A stretch of DNA of 31,268 nt, taken from contig JBNGIS010034988.1 of NCBI GenBank assembly GCA_049999725.1, positions 1-31,268 on the forward strand, read 5' to 3'. A program made the position numbers and the translations under genes. Shown here one piece after another: positions 19,396-30,095 of the stretch. This DNA comes from Haplomitrium mnioides (lineage: Eukaryota > Marchantiophyta > Haplomitriopsida > Calobryales). Every line of letters starts with the position of its first letter. Within the stretch, counting starts at the first letter, position 1. Under the pieces are notes generated by a model. That model saw only the letters and a list, made by a program, of their open reading frames with translations. It ran no database searches and had not been told where the DNA came from.

Positions 19396-19960
19396 TCCAT
19401 ATTCTGGCACCTCCTCTTGAACAGTTCTTGTTGGCAAAAAATGACACATGGACTGACACCTTAGGTAGTTTATACCTTCTTTTCTTTGTGTTGGTCAGGA
19501 TCCTTAACTTTTTCCTATGTGGTGCAGACATCCTCAAAATTTTCCCCACTGTTACATTGGCTTGCAACCTCTGTACATCCAAAGCCACATTATAATCCAA
19601 ATCTAACTCATCAACTTTTACTCCCTCGAAAGGTAAACCAGACCCATCTTTCGTACCTGGATCTTTCCTCATTCTCTCCTCTTCTATTTATCTTTGCTTT
19701 TCCAATCTATTTTCATGGTCCCTCTTCCCTTGGAGTTCTTTCTACAGCTCTCTAGAGACCTCTTTTGAAATATCCTGAAAATACTTAGGATCATTCCTAT
19801 TGTACTCTGAATCATTTTTATCTTCTACTACTACCTTAGGGTTTCCTCTGACTACTTCATCCCAGCTTTGTTTCTTCTTTTCCCTGCTCTTACTCCTAGT
19901 TTTCACTCTGAACAATGGAATCTCTACTTCTGGTTCCTCCACTAGCATCCTCACCTCTTG
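19361..19960 (-). pseudogene. Element B gag C-terminal linker before protease
   Basis: The minus strand carries EYNRNDPKYFQDISKEVSRE (counterpart of EHPKFFYPRHEEEVKKQLE in element A), then a stop, then YNVALDVQRLQANVTVGKIL and RKKLRIL. The match to element A at 8240-8640 identifies a conserved pre-protease region of unknown role. Stops at about 19742 and 19690 and a frame change near 19400 break it. Confidence 0.7.
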
Positions 19961-19981
19961 TTCAGGTGCTAGTGGCTTTGC

Positions 19982-20440
19982 TTATTTTACCATCATCTGT
20001 GTCGTAGGAGGGGTTGGAAATTCTGCTTTTGTGTGTCCAGATTTCTTACAATTCCCACACAAAGGTACATTGCCTACTGGCTTCCTTACATGAGGACAAG
20101 CATTAGCGTAATGATCCGGTGCTCCACAGTTATAACACGCTGTAAATCTCTTACCTGCCTGCACTGGTACTAATTGAGTTCCTGGTGCCGCCGTTGGCAC
20201 CATAGTTGGCTGAATTGCTAGAACATATAACATTCCCGACATCTATTGATACTGGACCCTCTCCATTGGTCTTCCTCTGCCCTAGGCTATTGCATACACA
20301 GGGTACTGCACTAACCTAGGATCCATCATCTGGGGTTCTTCCTCAACCCAATAAGACGCTTGTACATACATTATACTAGGTGGAGGATACTTACATTTTT
20401 GCTCCATGTGACCCTCTCTCTTACATCGGGTACACCAAAC
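19982..20440 (-). pseudogene. gag: Element B gag, three zinc knuckles
   Basis: Minus-strand knuckles at 20393-20434 (CTRCKREGHMEQKC), 20096-20137 (CYNCGAPDHYANAC) and 20018-20059 (CGNCKKSGHTKAEF; the last Cys is Phe). About 85 residues rich in Pro, Gln and Val separate the first from the second, as in element A. Stops at about 20280 and 20240 interrupt the region. These RNA-binding knuckles would package element RNA. Three knuckles is more than the usual one or two in Ty3/gypsy Gag. Confidence 0.88.
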
Positions 20441-20751
20441 ATTATTCCTGAAAGGAGTAGTGGACCTTCGTTTCCTGGAGCTGGCAGCTTGCATGATGAC
20501 CATTTTCTCTATTTTCTTTGTTAACTCGTTCATGTCCTTCTTACCCAATCGATACTCTCCTTTCTTCGCTCTTGCTTTCTTCCTCTCATCCTCTGAGTCG
20601 GAAGAAGATGACGATTCCTCCTCTTCAGATGAACTCGACTCATCCTCTGAATCAGAACTAGTGCTTTCTTGCACTTTCTTGGACTTCTTACTTTTCTTTT
20701 TCTTACCCTTCTTTTTCTTTTTTTTTTACTTTCCTATGCACTGCTGCTAGA
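20441..20751 (-). pseudogene. gag: Element B gag, basic and serine/acidic tracts
   Basis: The minus strand reads a lysine-rich run (KKKRKKGKKKKSKKSKK) followed by a run of serine, aspartate and glutamate, then a charged helix-like stretch ending LTKKIEKMVIMQAASS. Element A has the same serine/acidic and lysine-rich blocks between capsid and knuckles, in the other order. Low-complexity DNA; the plus-strand frame over it is a shadow. Confidence 0.75.
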
Positions 20752-21276
20752 CTAAGAATCTTTCAATTTTTCTCCTAGTTTCGCAATTTTGTATGTCTCC
20801 AGGGCTCTAATAGCTTCCTCCAAAGTAGTAGCCCATGATTGTCTTACGTACTGTCCTTCCTTCTTTGATAAGCCTTTTAGATACCATTCCAAGTCCACCA
20901 TAGGGCTGTTCACAATGCCCAACTTCTGTTGCATTGTCTTGAATCTCTGAGAGTAATTCCTAGCTGCTTTCTTTTTCTTTTTCTTGATCAAGGTCAGCTT
21001 GGTCAAGATCCTTGTTGAATATGCTGCCCCTCTGAACTCTGTCACAAGGGTTGTCCTCAGATCTGCCCACGTAGCAAAACCCACTCTCAAATTATCGTAC
21101 CATTCTCTTGCTTTTCCTAAAAACAGAGCATCCACCAGTCTTAGCCAATCTGCATCTGAATCTTCCTGGTTAGCTCTATTGATGCATTCAAATCTTTTCA
21201 CCCATGTGTCTACATCATCTTTCGATCTCCTCTTGAAGATCTGGTATTTCAGCTTCGTTCGATAACCCCCCCACAA
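20752..21276 (-). pseudogene. gag: Element B gag, capsid domain
   Basis: Retrotransposon gag domain on the minus strand: KYQIFKRRSKDDVDTWVKRF, LFLGKAREWYDNLR, FATWADLRTTLVTEF, NYSQRFKTMQQKLG and YLKGLSKKEGQYVRQSW, ending with a stop at 20752. The order matches Gag of element A (EWLDEF, GPWYQTL, FKAAFLEEFR). The start at 21276 is not the real one: a run of seven C on the plus strand (21266-21272) marks a one-base frame change from the upstream gag frame. Confidence 0.88.
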
Positions 21277-21615
21277 GAGCTTGTTGAGCCATAGTTGATA
21301 CTGAAGGAAACAAAGTCATAGGTGTCACCCCTATTCTCAAAACATCACTTGGTTGTGAAGCTCCACTACCTTGAATACTAGTAGGTGTGGCTGAATTCCT
21401 AGAAGAAGTAGAAGAAGTAGATGTAGAAGAAGGTAAATTTAATTTTGGGAATGATGTTAACCCAATAATGCCTCCAAGAGCAGTGATATCTGTCTACTGA
21501 AACTTAGCTAATGGCAAATGAGGCCCAGAAGGTTGAGCTCCCCCGTCTGTAGGTTCCTTTCCGCTACCAACAGCTATACCTTCCTTAGACTTCAATTTAG
21601 ACTCCTCCCGTCTCT
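21277..21615 (-). pseudogene. gag: Element B gag N-terminal region, after the LINE insertion
   Basis: Minus-strand frame ERREESKLKSKEGIAVGSGK, then a stop at 21494-21496, then a serine/threonine/proline-rich linker and MAQQALVG up to the C-run frame change. It joins with the short piece at 22765-22809 across the LINE. The disordered, polar composition is usual for Gag N-termini in this group. Confidence 0.7.
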
Positions 21616-21631
21616 CTAGTCTTACTTCTCT
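21616..21631. repeat. LINE target-site duplication, left copy
   Basis: CTAGTCTTACTTCTCT at 21616-21631 is repeated exactly at 22749-22764. It flanks the LINE directly next to its poly(A) end. On the minus strand it lies within the gag codons for REVRL. Confidence 0.9.
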
Positions 21632-22748
21632 TTTTTTTTTTCTTTTTTTTTTTTTCTTTTTTTTTGACTGAAAGTAAACATCTTTATTACTTTCGAGCAT
21701 CAAAGGTACAACCGCGGCCAGCAATCAGGCCGAGCAGCAAAAAACAACAACCAATCAATCCCTTTCGGGATCAAGCCTAGTAAACCAAAGCAGACCCATA
21801 CCCTCAATCCAGATTACTACTAACATCCAGATTCCAGTAAACATTGTCTTCATCACGGATACAGAGAAAATGCCTAGCCCCCCAGGTTCTGTCAAAGGTT
21901 TCCAGTATTTTTTCTCTCTTTTCTTCGCTTTGGGCCTTCCTCCAGTTTCTACAGGTTTCGTGCTAAGCTTTCTTACCATACTCGATCAATCTCCTCCAGA
22001 TTTTCTTCTTTAAGCTGTACATATCCATGTACGACTTTTTGAACACAGCAGCATTCCTGGAGATCCATATAGAGTAAAGGACTATACCTCTAAGCAGGGA
22101 CCAGATCTCCTGAGCAATGGACATGGCCTTCGGAGTTCTGTCGCCTAGGATGCATTGCTGCCAGGTAGGCTTCCACCTTTTGGAGTTGCCCCAGATAACA
22201 AACACTAATCTGTTAATTATATTCCCTACCCAATTCCAAATAGATCTGATCCTAGGGCAAAGCCAGAAACAGTGAATGATGTCTTCCAGAGAACCCTCCT
22301 TGCAGCAGACACACCTTGCATCAATCTCATAGCCAGGTTTTTTTGTCTTTTTTTTGAAACTCCCAACTTGCACTCCTCTTTGGACTATCAGCCACATTAG
22401 AGTGGCCTCTTTAGCTGACCTGCTCGCCACCCATATAGCAGTCCATCTGGAGGAGTATTTGGTGTCTATCGAGCCTTGAGCTTTCCTGCGTTCCAGAACC
22501 GGAGTGATTGTTGCTGGTCTGTCCAGGATGAACCGACGGCCTTTCTTGGTTGAGTAGCTACTGAGGGGTGAATTGTCTTTCCATACCCACATTCCAAGGT
22601 CCCAATCTCCCACTCCAATAACAGAGCCAAGTAGTTTGTACTCGGCACTCTGATCTTTTGTGATTGTGCAGACTCTCATTTTCTTCATCATCACTGAAGG
22701 AGGGAGCTGGGGTCGAGCTCCTTCTATTAACATGGAAGACATTGGTGG
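21632..22748 (-). mobile_element. 5'-truncated LINE (L1-like) inserted in element B gag
   Basis: 1,117 bp between exact 16-bp duplications. On the minus strand it ends in an A-rich tail (plus-strand T-run 21632-21665 with two C interruptions), the mark of target-primed reverse transcription. The only coding part is the C-terminus of ORF2. Most of a plant L1 (roughly 6 kb) is missing at the 5' end, as is common. It is younger than element B but its age relative to element A is not shown. Confidence 0.9.
21963..22742 (-). pseudogene. LINE ORF2 C-terminus with RT zinc-binding (zf-RVT) domain
   Basis: A minus-strand frame of about 259 codons, open to a stop at 21963-21965. It contains the zinc-binding domain found after RT in plant L1 elements: RCVCCKEGSLEDIIHCFWLC (Cx2C...HCx4C), then IRSIWNWV and the usual hydrophobic, tryptophan-rich tail (EIWSLLRGIVLYSIWISRN). 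The RT catalytic domain and endonuclease are missing, so the fragment cannot move itself. The ATG at 22740-22742 is incidental because the original protein began far upstream. Confidence 0.88.
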
Positions 22749-22764
22749 CTAGTCTTACTTCTCT
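22749..22764. repeat. LINE target-site duplication, right copy
   Basis: Identical 16 bases to 21616-21631, at the truncated 5' end of the LINE. Confidence 0.9.
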
Positions 22765-22809
22765 CTCTTTTCTTTGTCTCTCTTTGTCCTCTTCTGAAAT
22801 TTCACGCAT
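22765..22809 (-). pseudogene. gag: Element B gag start, split off by the LINE
   Basis: The minus-strand ATG at 22807-22809 opens MREISEEDKERQRK, running into REVRL at the LINE boundary. The same REVRL then continues as ERREESKLKSKEG at 21615 downward, so the two pieces were one frame before the LINE arrived. This is the first in-frame ATG after the primer-binding site and a likely native Gag start. Confidence 0.75.
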
Positions 22810-23008
22810 TCACATCTTCCTTGCTAATCCCTACAAAGAAAGTGCTTCTTCTCTGAACTTCTTCACACAGAAAAGAAACAAAATACCAAAAAAAAAAACT
22901 ACCACAACATAATGTTAAGAACAGAATTTAATAGTGGCGAGTAAAACAAGTTTCCAACATTACTAATAACACTATACACACTTTTCAGAGCAAAAACTAG
23001 AAATTAGA
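22810..23008 (-). other. Element B 5' leader
   Basis: About 200 bp between the primer-binding site and gag. AT-rich, with an A-run at about 22890-22900 on the plus strand. No gene. Confidence 0.6.
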
Positions 23009-23026
23009 TCCCTGGCAACGGCGCCA
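23009..23026 (-). other. Element B primer-binding site, tRNA-Asp type
   Basis: The minus strand reads TGGCGCCGTTGCCAGGGA, complementary to plant tRNA-Asp with one likely mismatch. It lies 10 bases downstream of the LTR end and gives the orientation and left edge of the LTR. Confidence 0.85.
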
Positions 23027-23098
23027 AGAAATCACATGTCGTACCACAGAAGTGGCACTCCAGCCACAAAAAATGAGCCAGAGATTGAACCACGCAAG

Positions 23099-23107
23099 AT
23101 CTATATA
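23099..23107 (-). promoter_or_regulatory. Possible TATA box of element B LTR
   Basis: The minus strand reads CTATATAGA about 65 bp before the LTR end, a position like that of the TATA box in element A. It is a weak match in AT-rich DNA. Confidence 0.35.
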
Positions 23108-24379
23108 GAAATTTGCTCTTAAATTGATTTTATTGACTTTGCATATTCTTTAAAGAGTTCTAAAACTGCACTCTATCAGTTCAGAGATGGACCGCTCTCC
23201 TTCTCTAGGTCTGACAACCCTCTCTCCACAAAACCACACACAAACACTTCTTATTGCTCAACACAATAGAACAACAGCCAAGAACCACACAAATTGCATC
23301 ACTGACGTCTTTAGGACAAGAAAACTGATGTACAAGCTGATTTTAAACTTGAGCTATATTAGAGATGTTCTCAAGCAACTAGTTACCCAACTTGCTTGAA
23401 ACTCTCAAACCAACACTCTAGTGCTTACCTTCATTACACGACTTCACTTCCCTCAAACTGGATACTTAGGCCACTCCAACCCAATATACCCCAGAGCTTG
23501 ATGTTGTGAACTTAGCTATGGAACGATCCTCCTGATCTCACATCCAACTGTTGTTCCTCCAACCACCCACTACTCTGTTTGTTTGTGAAATGCCCACCTA
23601 TTCCATAAGCACACACAATCTTGAGCAATACTTGCTCTACTGCAACCCACCAACCAGCATCCACTAATTGGAGAATCATAGAAGGTTCTCTCCCTAAAAT
23701 TTAACACATTAACACACACACAGAACAAAATAGAACTCAAAGTAGACATGACTTGCCACTAAACCTCCCATAGATTACAACCTGGAACTTAGAACCTAGA
23801 CCCACCAGCAGAATACACTCAGGTACCCCCTGGCGTGCACTTCTCTAATGTAGTCTGTCTGATTTCTTCAATTGAAACCTTGCAAAACATTCACCAACCA
23901 ACTCTGACTTCAACTCCTTGTTCCTTCATCATACTGCTCCTTCTCAATCTACAATTAACAAGAGCAGAGGACCTCACAAACAAGAATCTCATGAATTTTA
24001 CTTGAAGCACCAATGTACAATGAGACAACCAGTAGAACAGAAACTCGCCATCAAGCTTGTACCCCCTATCATGCTCAACTAACAGGTAACTATCATAATA
24101 GTTCAAAACAAAACTAACTTCCTTCCTTTCTAAACTAACTCTTTACTCACTAATTTTCCAATAAGAACTATCAACTCATAGTTCGTTCTTAAGCTAAATA
24201 CCTAGCCTTCACTAATTTACACCAAATCTACTCGCTATAAGAACTAATTACTAACAATTGTTCTTATGCTAATTTTTCAAACTTTCACTAACTCTTCGCT
24301 TCCTCCCTTTCCAATTTTCGAACTTTTCAGATTCCACCGAGCATCTGTTTCAACCTTTCGAACTTTCAGTTCAACTTCC

Positions 24380-25200
24380 ATAATCAACATTGAAACCATG
24401 ATAAGTCGTCGCTTTGCCCTTCAACTTTGCTTTGTAGTTCTTCCACAACAATTCTCAATTATGCAGAATATTGACAAGTCACCGTTTCACTTAATCACAG
24501 TTTCGCCTTTCCAATCCGTAGCTTACAATCTGTCGGATACCATGGAACGGATCCATTTTAACTGGCTGACCCGCTTCCTAACTCCACTCGGAACCCTTTT
24601 AACTAGGGCTCCTCACAATGTATACCTACACGAACACGCATTGAACCACACGGATCCCCACTTTGGACTCACCTCGGATCCCCTTTTACTGGAGCACCCC
24701 ACAACGTAGGATTTGGTTTCGATCCGTCTTTCAGATCCCTCAAACCTTTCTTCTTTCGTTTTCAAATCATTTACTTCCTTTTTAAAGATTAATACCACTT
24801 GATTCAAACGGTCTTTGCATAGCAAAATTTTGTCGCTGATCACTTCCCTCATTGGTCTGATTGATTTCTGCTCAATTTTCTTCCTGCTCATAAACTTTCT
24901 GCATCAGGCTCTCGCGCACAGGCTTCATTGCAGCTCTCAATTGTCGTAGGCCTTCAATTTGATTGATTCTTCGCAGGAATCTTCATCCTTTTGTCAGATT
25001 TCCGCAGCCGGCTTCTAATTCCGAAGGGACTTCTCTCTCTTCTCAACTGGGTGACCCACCGCAGAACCTAGTCTTCAGATTTCGCATAGCTGCCACTTCC
25101 ATACCCAGGCTTCATGCACAAAACCTCTTCGCAACCGTTCGCATGTTATTGATTTCTTTACCTTTCACAGGGATCGATTCACATCCAATTATTCAACAAC
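24380..25200 (-). repeat. Element B side of the LTR block shared with element A
   Basis: The minus strand of this part is collinear with 12990-13500 of element A's LTR. The block contains, in order, GGCAGCTATGCGAAATCTGA, a GGTGGGTCACCCAGTTGAGA segment, GGATCCGTTCC, and a segment around GACTTGTCAATATTCTGC. Gaps are larger here than in A. Confidence 0.75.
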
Positions 25201-26463
25201 AAAGGATATCCACTTCCGCTCAATTTGCTTCCATAGGAATTTTCTCCAAAGGGTTTCTTCTTGGACCTCTCAATTGGGTGACTTGCAGCATTCCTTTGTT
25301 GCAGCTGGTCAATTCAATTTTTGCACATATCCTTCTTCAATTTGCAACGCTTCTTCACATTCGATTCCACCATTTCCATAGTGAATTGATTCTCATACAA
25401 GCCAATTTCTTCCTCAATGCAACATGAATTTCACCGCTTAGGGGAAAAACCAGCAACCTTTATTGTATCATCATTTGTTTGTCGTTAGAGAGCTCCGTGC
25501 TACAGGACTGTTCCTCTCAAGCAATTTGTTGGACATTCCCTCTGAGAACATTCGCTTTGCAGATTTAATCCTTTAATTTTATCACAACATTCAATTTCTT
25601 CAGAGGGCCTTGAACACAGGTCAATCCTACCTTTAACTCGTAGAGCTCCCTTCCAAATATTCTACATTAATTTGTTTATAGAGCTCCCATTTCATAACAG
25701 ATCATTTGTTCCTCACAAATTGCCTCTTCCTTCACAACAACGTTTCAGTGCTTGCCTTCATCGATTTTCTTTTCTGAATTATATTGCTATTCAATTCCCT
25801 TCCATCCATGGCATTTTTCCACCAGTACACTCGCATCATACCTTTGCACCACAACCAATCATCACCGAATTTGATTGATTCTCCTTCCTTGCAGCTGATC
25901 AATTTCCGCATATCTCTTCCACGCAAAAATCTCCTCCACATTCCAATTTGCAAAGGTACTTCTTCTTAGGTTCATTCCAATTATCCCATAAGTGCTTCCC
26001 AATAACTCAGAAGTAACATATAAGGATTCCACAATCTCTTCCTTTCGAGAGGCAGCCCCACATGGGTGTAAGGCTATGGCTTCTTCATGCCCCTAGACAA
26101 ACCTAGTTCAGGGCATCAGCAACTGTCATTTGATACACTTCAACTAGCTCATGGGCAAGCTATCCACCAGCACATACAATAGATAGAAATTAATAGGGGC
26201 TGACTGGACCTCAACACTTAGATTAGTTTTCCAAAAATATATATTTTTCTTCTTTGAAAAAGAAATCATCTTCCTCATCATCTAGCCTTCTCTCCTTGGC
26301 CAATTATATCCAAAATTTCCTCTTATCCTTAAGTTTTTACAACTTTACACTTGTTATACACGAAAATGATGTTTTACCATTTCATTCTTACTTCACCGCG
26401 CAGAAAATAACTCTTTCAAGCTGTTTCTTACCTTCTATCAAGAACTATGCCCCCATATGTACA

Positions 26464-27242
26464 CTGTAAAATCGTCCAAGTAAATCTCGAGACACTTGTC
26501 TGGTCATTGGAGAAGGGACTCAAATGCCATGAGCATGATCCTCTGGAATGCGTTTGGAATGTTGCAAAGGCCAAAGACTAGTTTGTTGTAGGAGTAACAC
26601 CCCAAGGCGTAGTGACAGTGGTAAGATGTCTTGAATCCGGATGGATTTCAATTTGATTATATCCAAAAAAACCATCCAGAAAATTGTAACATTGTTTGAC
26701 AACTATGTTATCCAGAATTGTGCCGATAAAGGGAATAGGGAAGTGTTCTGGAATGGTGGCAACATTGAGGGCCTTGAAATCACCACAGACTCTAATGGAT
26801 CCATCAAGTTTGGGAACTACCAAAATAGGTGAAACCCAATCTGTGAGGCCTGCGTAGGATATGATGCATGCATGTAGTATTTTGGTGATGTCTTTGTAAA
26901 CCAGTTTGGTGTATTAGAGTTTAGCCTGTATGGACGCTTTTGTATAAGGTAAGCATTTGGGCGAAGCCTAATGTGATACTGGTATACAGATGTTGGGATT
27001 CTTGTCATCTCATCATACTCCCAAGCAAAAACATCAATGTATTTGTGGATAAGTTGTAAGAAGGCCGGTTCTTGAGCCTCAGAAATTCCGTCATAGACTT
27101 TTAGACTTGTGTGTTCTATTGGGAGAACTGGTAAGTCCTTAAACTGCACTTCCATAAAATTGCATGTGAGAAAAAGATTGTTGAAAGGATCAAGAGTATT
27201 ATTTCTAGTTTCTGTGACCAAGAATTGAGAGGTTGTATCCAC
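26464..27242 (-). pseudogene. pol: Element D reverse transcriptase N-terminal half, cut by element B
   Basis: Minus-strand motifs from the right are IDVFAWEYDEMTRIPTSVYQ, LRPNAYLIQKRPYRLN, WVSPILVVPKLDGSIRV-like sequence across a frame change near 26820, CGDFKALNVATIPEHFPIPF, FLDGFFGYNQIEI, TPWGV, NKLVFGLCNIPNAFQRIM and EIYLDDFT at the very end. Both catalytic aspartates are present (about 26471-26476), but the polymerase thumb, RNase H and integrase are gone at 26463, where element B's LTR starts. Stops and frame changes (near 26577, 26520 and 26820) make it a pseudogene. This is a different subfamily from A and B: its RT is clearly more diverged. Confidence 0.88.
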
Positions 27243-27343
27243 CAGAGATAAATCTATAAATTATTTCTCCAGAGATTGAGAGGATGGAGAAGGGGTCTGT
27301 GTATACATGGAGAGAACAACTCTATGTCCTGGAGGTCCAATGG
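27243..27343 (-). other. Element D short connector between protease and RT
   Basis: About 100 bp between the readable protease and RT frames. Coding character is unclear because of frame changes. Confidence 0.4.
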
Positions 27344-27910
27344 TCAACATTCCATCGCAAAATCCAATTGTGTGTGGCTTTGTTTAAGCCATGGACGCCC
27401 AAAGAGTAAGGGATATTGATTTCGTTGCATTATGCGCAGGACCAAATAATGAACCAAGTATTCCTGGTCCGTAAAGAGAGTTGGTACATTTCTAAGAACT
27501 CCCAGTGGCAGAACATTGCTGCCATCGGCAAGGCGAAGAACTAGAGAGGTTTTTTGTAATGCACTGGTCGGATATCCAATAGAGCTCATGGTATGCTCTG
27601 TCATGATGTTAACCACTGAACTAGTGTCCAAATGTGCCATTGGAATCATTACACCATCTATGAGGACGGCAATGGCTGGTGTCCTTGGGTCATATAAGGA
27701 GACCATGTGGACAATGGATAAGGCATCTTTGTCAAGAGGCAGCTCTGCCATGGGAGGAGGATTTGAAACCAGACTGAGAGGAATGGAAGGAGAAGAAAAA
27801 GAAGAAGGGTCCTCGATTGCCAGCGTTGAAGGTGTGCGGCGTCTAGCTGCCTTGGGCTTGATGTCCTTCACTAAACAAGTTGCTTGGACATTCTTTCGAG
27901 GCATGACCAA
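27344..27910 (-). pseudogene. pro: Element D aspartic protease
   Basis: The minus strand has IAVLIDGVMIPMAHLDTSSV with the active site DTSSVVNIM (about 27600-27627), followed by LVLRLADGSNVLPLGVLRNV and YPLLFGRPWLKQSHTQLDF. The usual DT/SG has DTS here. The frame is open for 188 codons, but it ends without running into RT and the ATG at 27908-27910 is probably not a start: in these elements the protease is part of a polyprotein. The PWL motif links it to the same superfamily as A and B. Confidence 0.82.
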
Positions 27911-28684
27911 GGCGGATCAAAGGGAATTGCGAGAGGGCGCATGGAGTCACAAAAGCTAGCCAATGGACATGTGTGCCTATTATTGAGCAACATATGCAAA
28001 TATATCATATGGTGCAATGTTCTGCAGGGATAAGGGAAGAGCCTTGCACTTATGACGCTTCATGGGAGGGAGAGGCAGAGCTCCAATTGTAGCGTTATGG
28101 TCTGAGCCAACAGATGAAATATTCTAGTCGAGTGGAACATGAGGAGAAGGAATAGGATCCACTAGAGTGTGCATTGGAATCCTGTAAGGGAGATTAGCAC
28201 AAGCATTGAGTGTGGCCGAATCAGTGGAAAAGTTAAGCCTAGGAGCTCGTGCTGGTGGGGCAGCCAAAGGAGGGGCTGCCACTACACATGGTTCCTCAAG
28301 ACGAAGAGGGGCAGCAGGTATGGCCAATTGAGCCCCAAAGCGTAAGGTAATATTGACTGAGACCACCTGAACTTGCTGGACATTTTGTGGTGGACCAGCA
28401 TTTGAGGTAGCATGGAGAGGGAGAACTAGAGTTGCTTGAAAGGCACCCAATAGCTGAGGCTGAGGGGCAGGTGCCAAAGCCAACTGCTGAGCTGGCTAAA
28501 CTACCTGAGTCTGATTGGGTTGGGTCTAGTAATACGTAATATGTGGTGGCGGAGGGGCGTACCTTATTCTAGAATTTTGAGTTTGTTGTGGGGCTGGCTG
28601 ATATTGATGTGTAGGTTGATATTATGGCTGCTGATATTGCAAAGCATGCTGGTAGTCTGTTTGATTGTACCCAGCTTGGTGCTA
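27911..28684 (-). pseudogene. Element D gag-protease linker
   Basis: Minus-strand coding remnants rich in Ala, Pro, Gln and Val (frame 28124-28483: PPQNVQQVQVVSVNI and an AAPPLAAPPARAPRL run) connect the knuckle domain to the protease. No catalytic motif. Stops separate it on both sides. The plus-strand frame 28520-29161 is a shadow of the Q/P-rich gag. Confidence 0.55.
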
Positions 28685-29300
28685 TTAGGGAGCATGCCGG
28701 TTATGTGGATAAGATTGATAATTCTGTTGTTGCCTACACTGAGGCTGTTGTGGAGCATAATAAGCATTAGAGTTCTGGCCCTGATGTCCAAACCAATTGT
28801 TGAAAGGGTGTTGGTTTGGGTAACCTTGATTTGGCCGCTGGTACATAGTCTGAGGTCTGTTTTCATAGTATTGCCTTGTACGCGGGTGAGGGCATTCTCT
28901 AGAAGGATGATCATAACTCTGGCAATTATAACAGGTCTGTCCCATAAGAGGCCTATATTGAGCATATGGAGGATTGCCTCCTTGCTGTGTGGCTGCTTGT
29001 GGGTAGCTTTGTTGATGATAAAGGGCTGGCTGTGCAGCCGGAGGAGCCTGGTATATAGGAGCAGAGACTTGACTTGCGGTTGGCGCTGCTTGAGGCAAAG
29101 TGGAAGAAGCCAACGCTATTGTAGAAGGAGGAACAACAACCATATTGACAGTAGTACTTGACTTGGCTTCCACTACTTGAAGGCTTCTCCAAATAGGACA
29201 AACAACAGTCTCATGGTTGGAGGATAGACATAGGACACACCAAATGGCCGAAGGACAAGCCTCTAAGGAAAAATGTTGTTGATTACATCTGGTGCACCAA
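28685..29300 (-). pseudogene. gag: Element D gag, three zinc knuckles and Gln/Pro/Tyr-rich tail
   Basis: Minus-strand knuckles lie in one frame: 29255-29296 (CTRCNQQHFSLEAC, spacing Cx2Cx3Hx5C), 29198-29239 (CVLCLSSNHETVVC) and 28892-28933 (CYNCQSYDHPSREC). Between the second and third is a stretch rich in Ala, Pro, Ser and Gln. After the third come many Asn, Gln, Tyr and Pro residues (for example QYYENRPQTMYQRP) until a stop at 28685-28687. The frame is open across all three knuckles. The first knuckle begins WCTRC, as in element B, pointing to common descent. Confidence 0.85.
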
Positions 29301-30095
29301 ACATTGGCAGGCTGGGATTGTGTACCATCTGTATTTTCATGTTGGCCATCTGGTCAGCAAGAAGATTTGAAATATCATTTCTGACTTCTGTTCTGAACTC
29401 AGCAAATTCATCTCAACATGAGTTAGAAGCAATGGAGGATTCAGATCTAGTCGGAACTGCTGGATTCTGTTGTGAGTGAGTCGCTGCAGCAGTCCTAGTC
29501 GCATGTGAGGCACCATAACTCAAGGTGCTCATACTGAGCGCCTCACTAAGAGAAGAGGAAGCGGCCGAAGCGAAGTGTTCTCTCCTCAAAAGCATTTTTT
29601 CGTATGAGGTAGCCACTTGAATGGCTATGTCTAAGGTATGCGGATCTTGGAGCAACACATGCTCTTGAATGGTAGACCTTTTATGAAGAATCATGTTTGA
29701 TCTTCTGCCAGTGGGGGAGTTCTTCTCTTATTGAGAACTACTTTAAATCGATTGTTGTTGTCGTGAATGGACTCTTCAACGTACATTCGAATGCAAAAGA
29801 GATCATCCCATGCACGATCAAAGTGGTATGCTGGACAAAAACAATCCAGAAACGCTGTACAAAGATCAGGCCATGAAACTATAGCAGCGGCCTCTCTGAA
29901 ATACCAGTTGATGGCATCGCCATCTAAGGTGGTTGGGGATTGATGCTTGAGAACATCTTCAATATCTCTTGTAGTTGCGGCTAAGGCCAGAAAATGATTC
30001 AAATGCGTGTCCGCATCTACACGATCAACTACCATCTAGCTAGTAAATTTTTGGCATGTATACCTCGAAGGGAATGGCGACTGGAAAGCCATGGC
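29301..30095 (-). pseudogene. gag: Element D gag, capsid domain
   Basis: The minus-strand frame from ATG at 30093-30095 (MAFQSPFPSRYTCQKFTS) reaches a TAG, then MVVDRVDADTHLNHFLALAA, DAINWYFREAAAIVSWPDLC, AFLDCFCPAYHFDRAWDDLF and DNNNRFKVVLNKRRTPP: a retrotransposon gag domain. A frame change at about 29692 leads to MILHKRSTIQEHVLLQD and a serine/alanine-rich stretch with a stop at 29413. Further frame changes lie before the knuckles. The ATG near 30095 is a plausible native start because it precedes the conserved region in the same frame. Confidence 0.82.

Larger units (their letters stand above)
23037..26463 (-). mobile_element. Element B 5' LTR (about 3.4 kb)
   Basis: On the minus strand it runs from TGTACATATG (starting at 26463) to GGTACGACA (ending at 23037), so it has TG...CA ends. 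The right edge is also where element D's RT stops being readable, just after YLDDFT. The left edge lies next to the tRNA-Asp primer-binding site. The other LTR is outside the window. Open frames inside (for example 24266-24709 and 24963-25427 on the plus strand) run antisense to the element and partly match element A's LTR, so they are not genes. The flank CTGTA at 26464-26468 is the predicted target duplication. Confidence 0.8.

Noticed and set aside
24266-25427. Plus-strand frames of 147 and 154 codons with partial similarity to frames in element A's LTR
   Set aside because: They run antisense to the elements; the similarity reflects DNA conservation of the LTR block and shows no protein motif. 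The frames in element A are broken at different places.
28520-29161. 213-codon plus-strand hydrophobic frame as a membrane protein
   Set aside because: It is antisense to the Gln/Pro/Tyr-rich Gag of element D, whose knuckles are clear on the minus strand.
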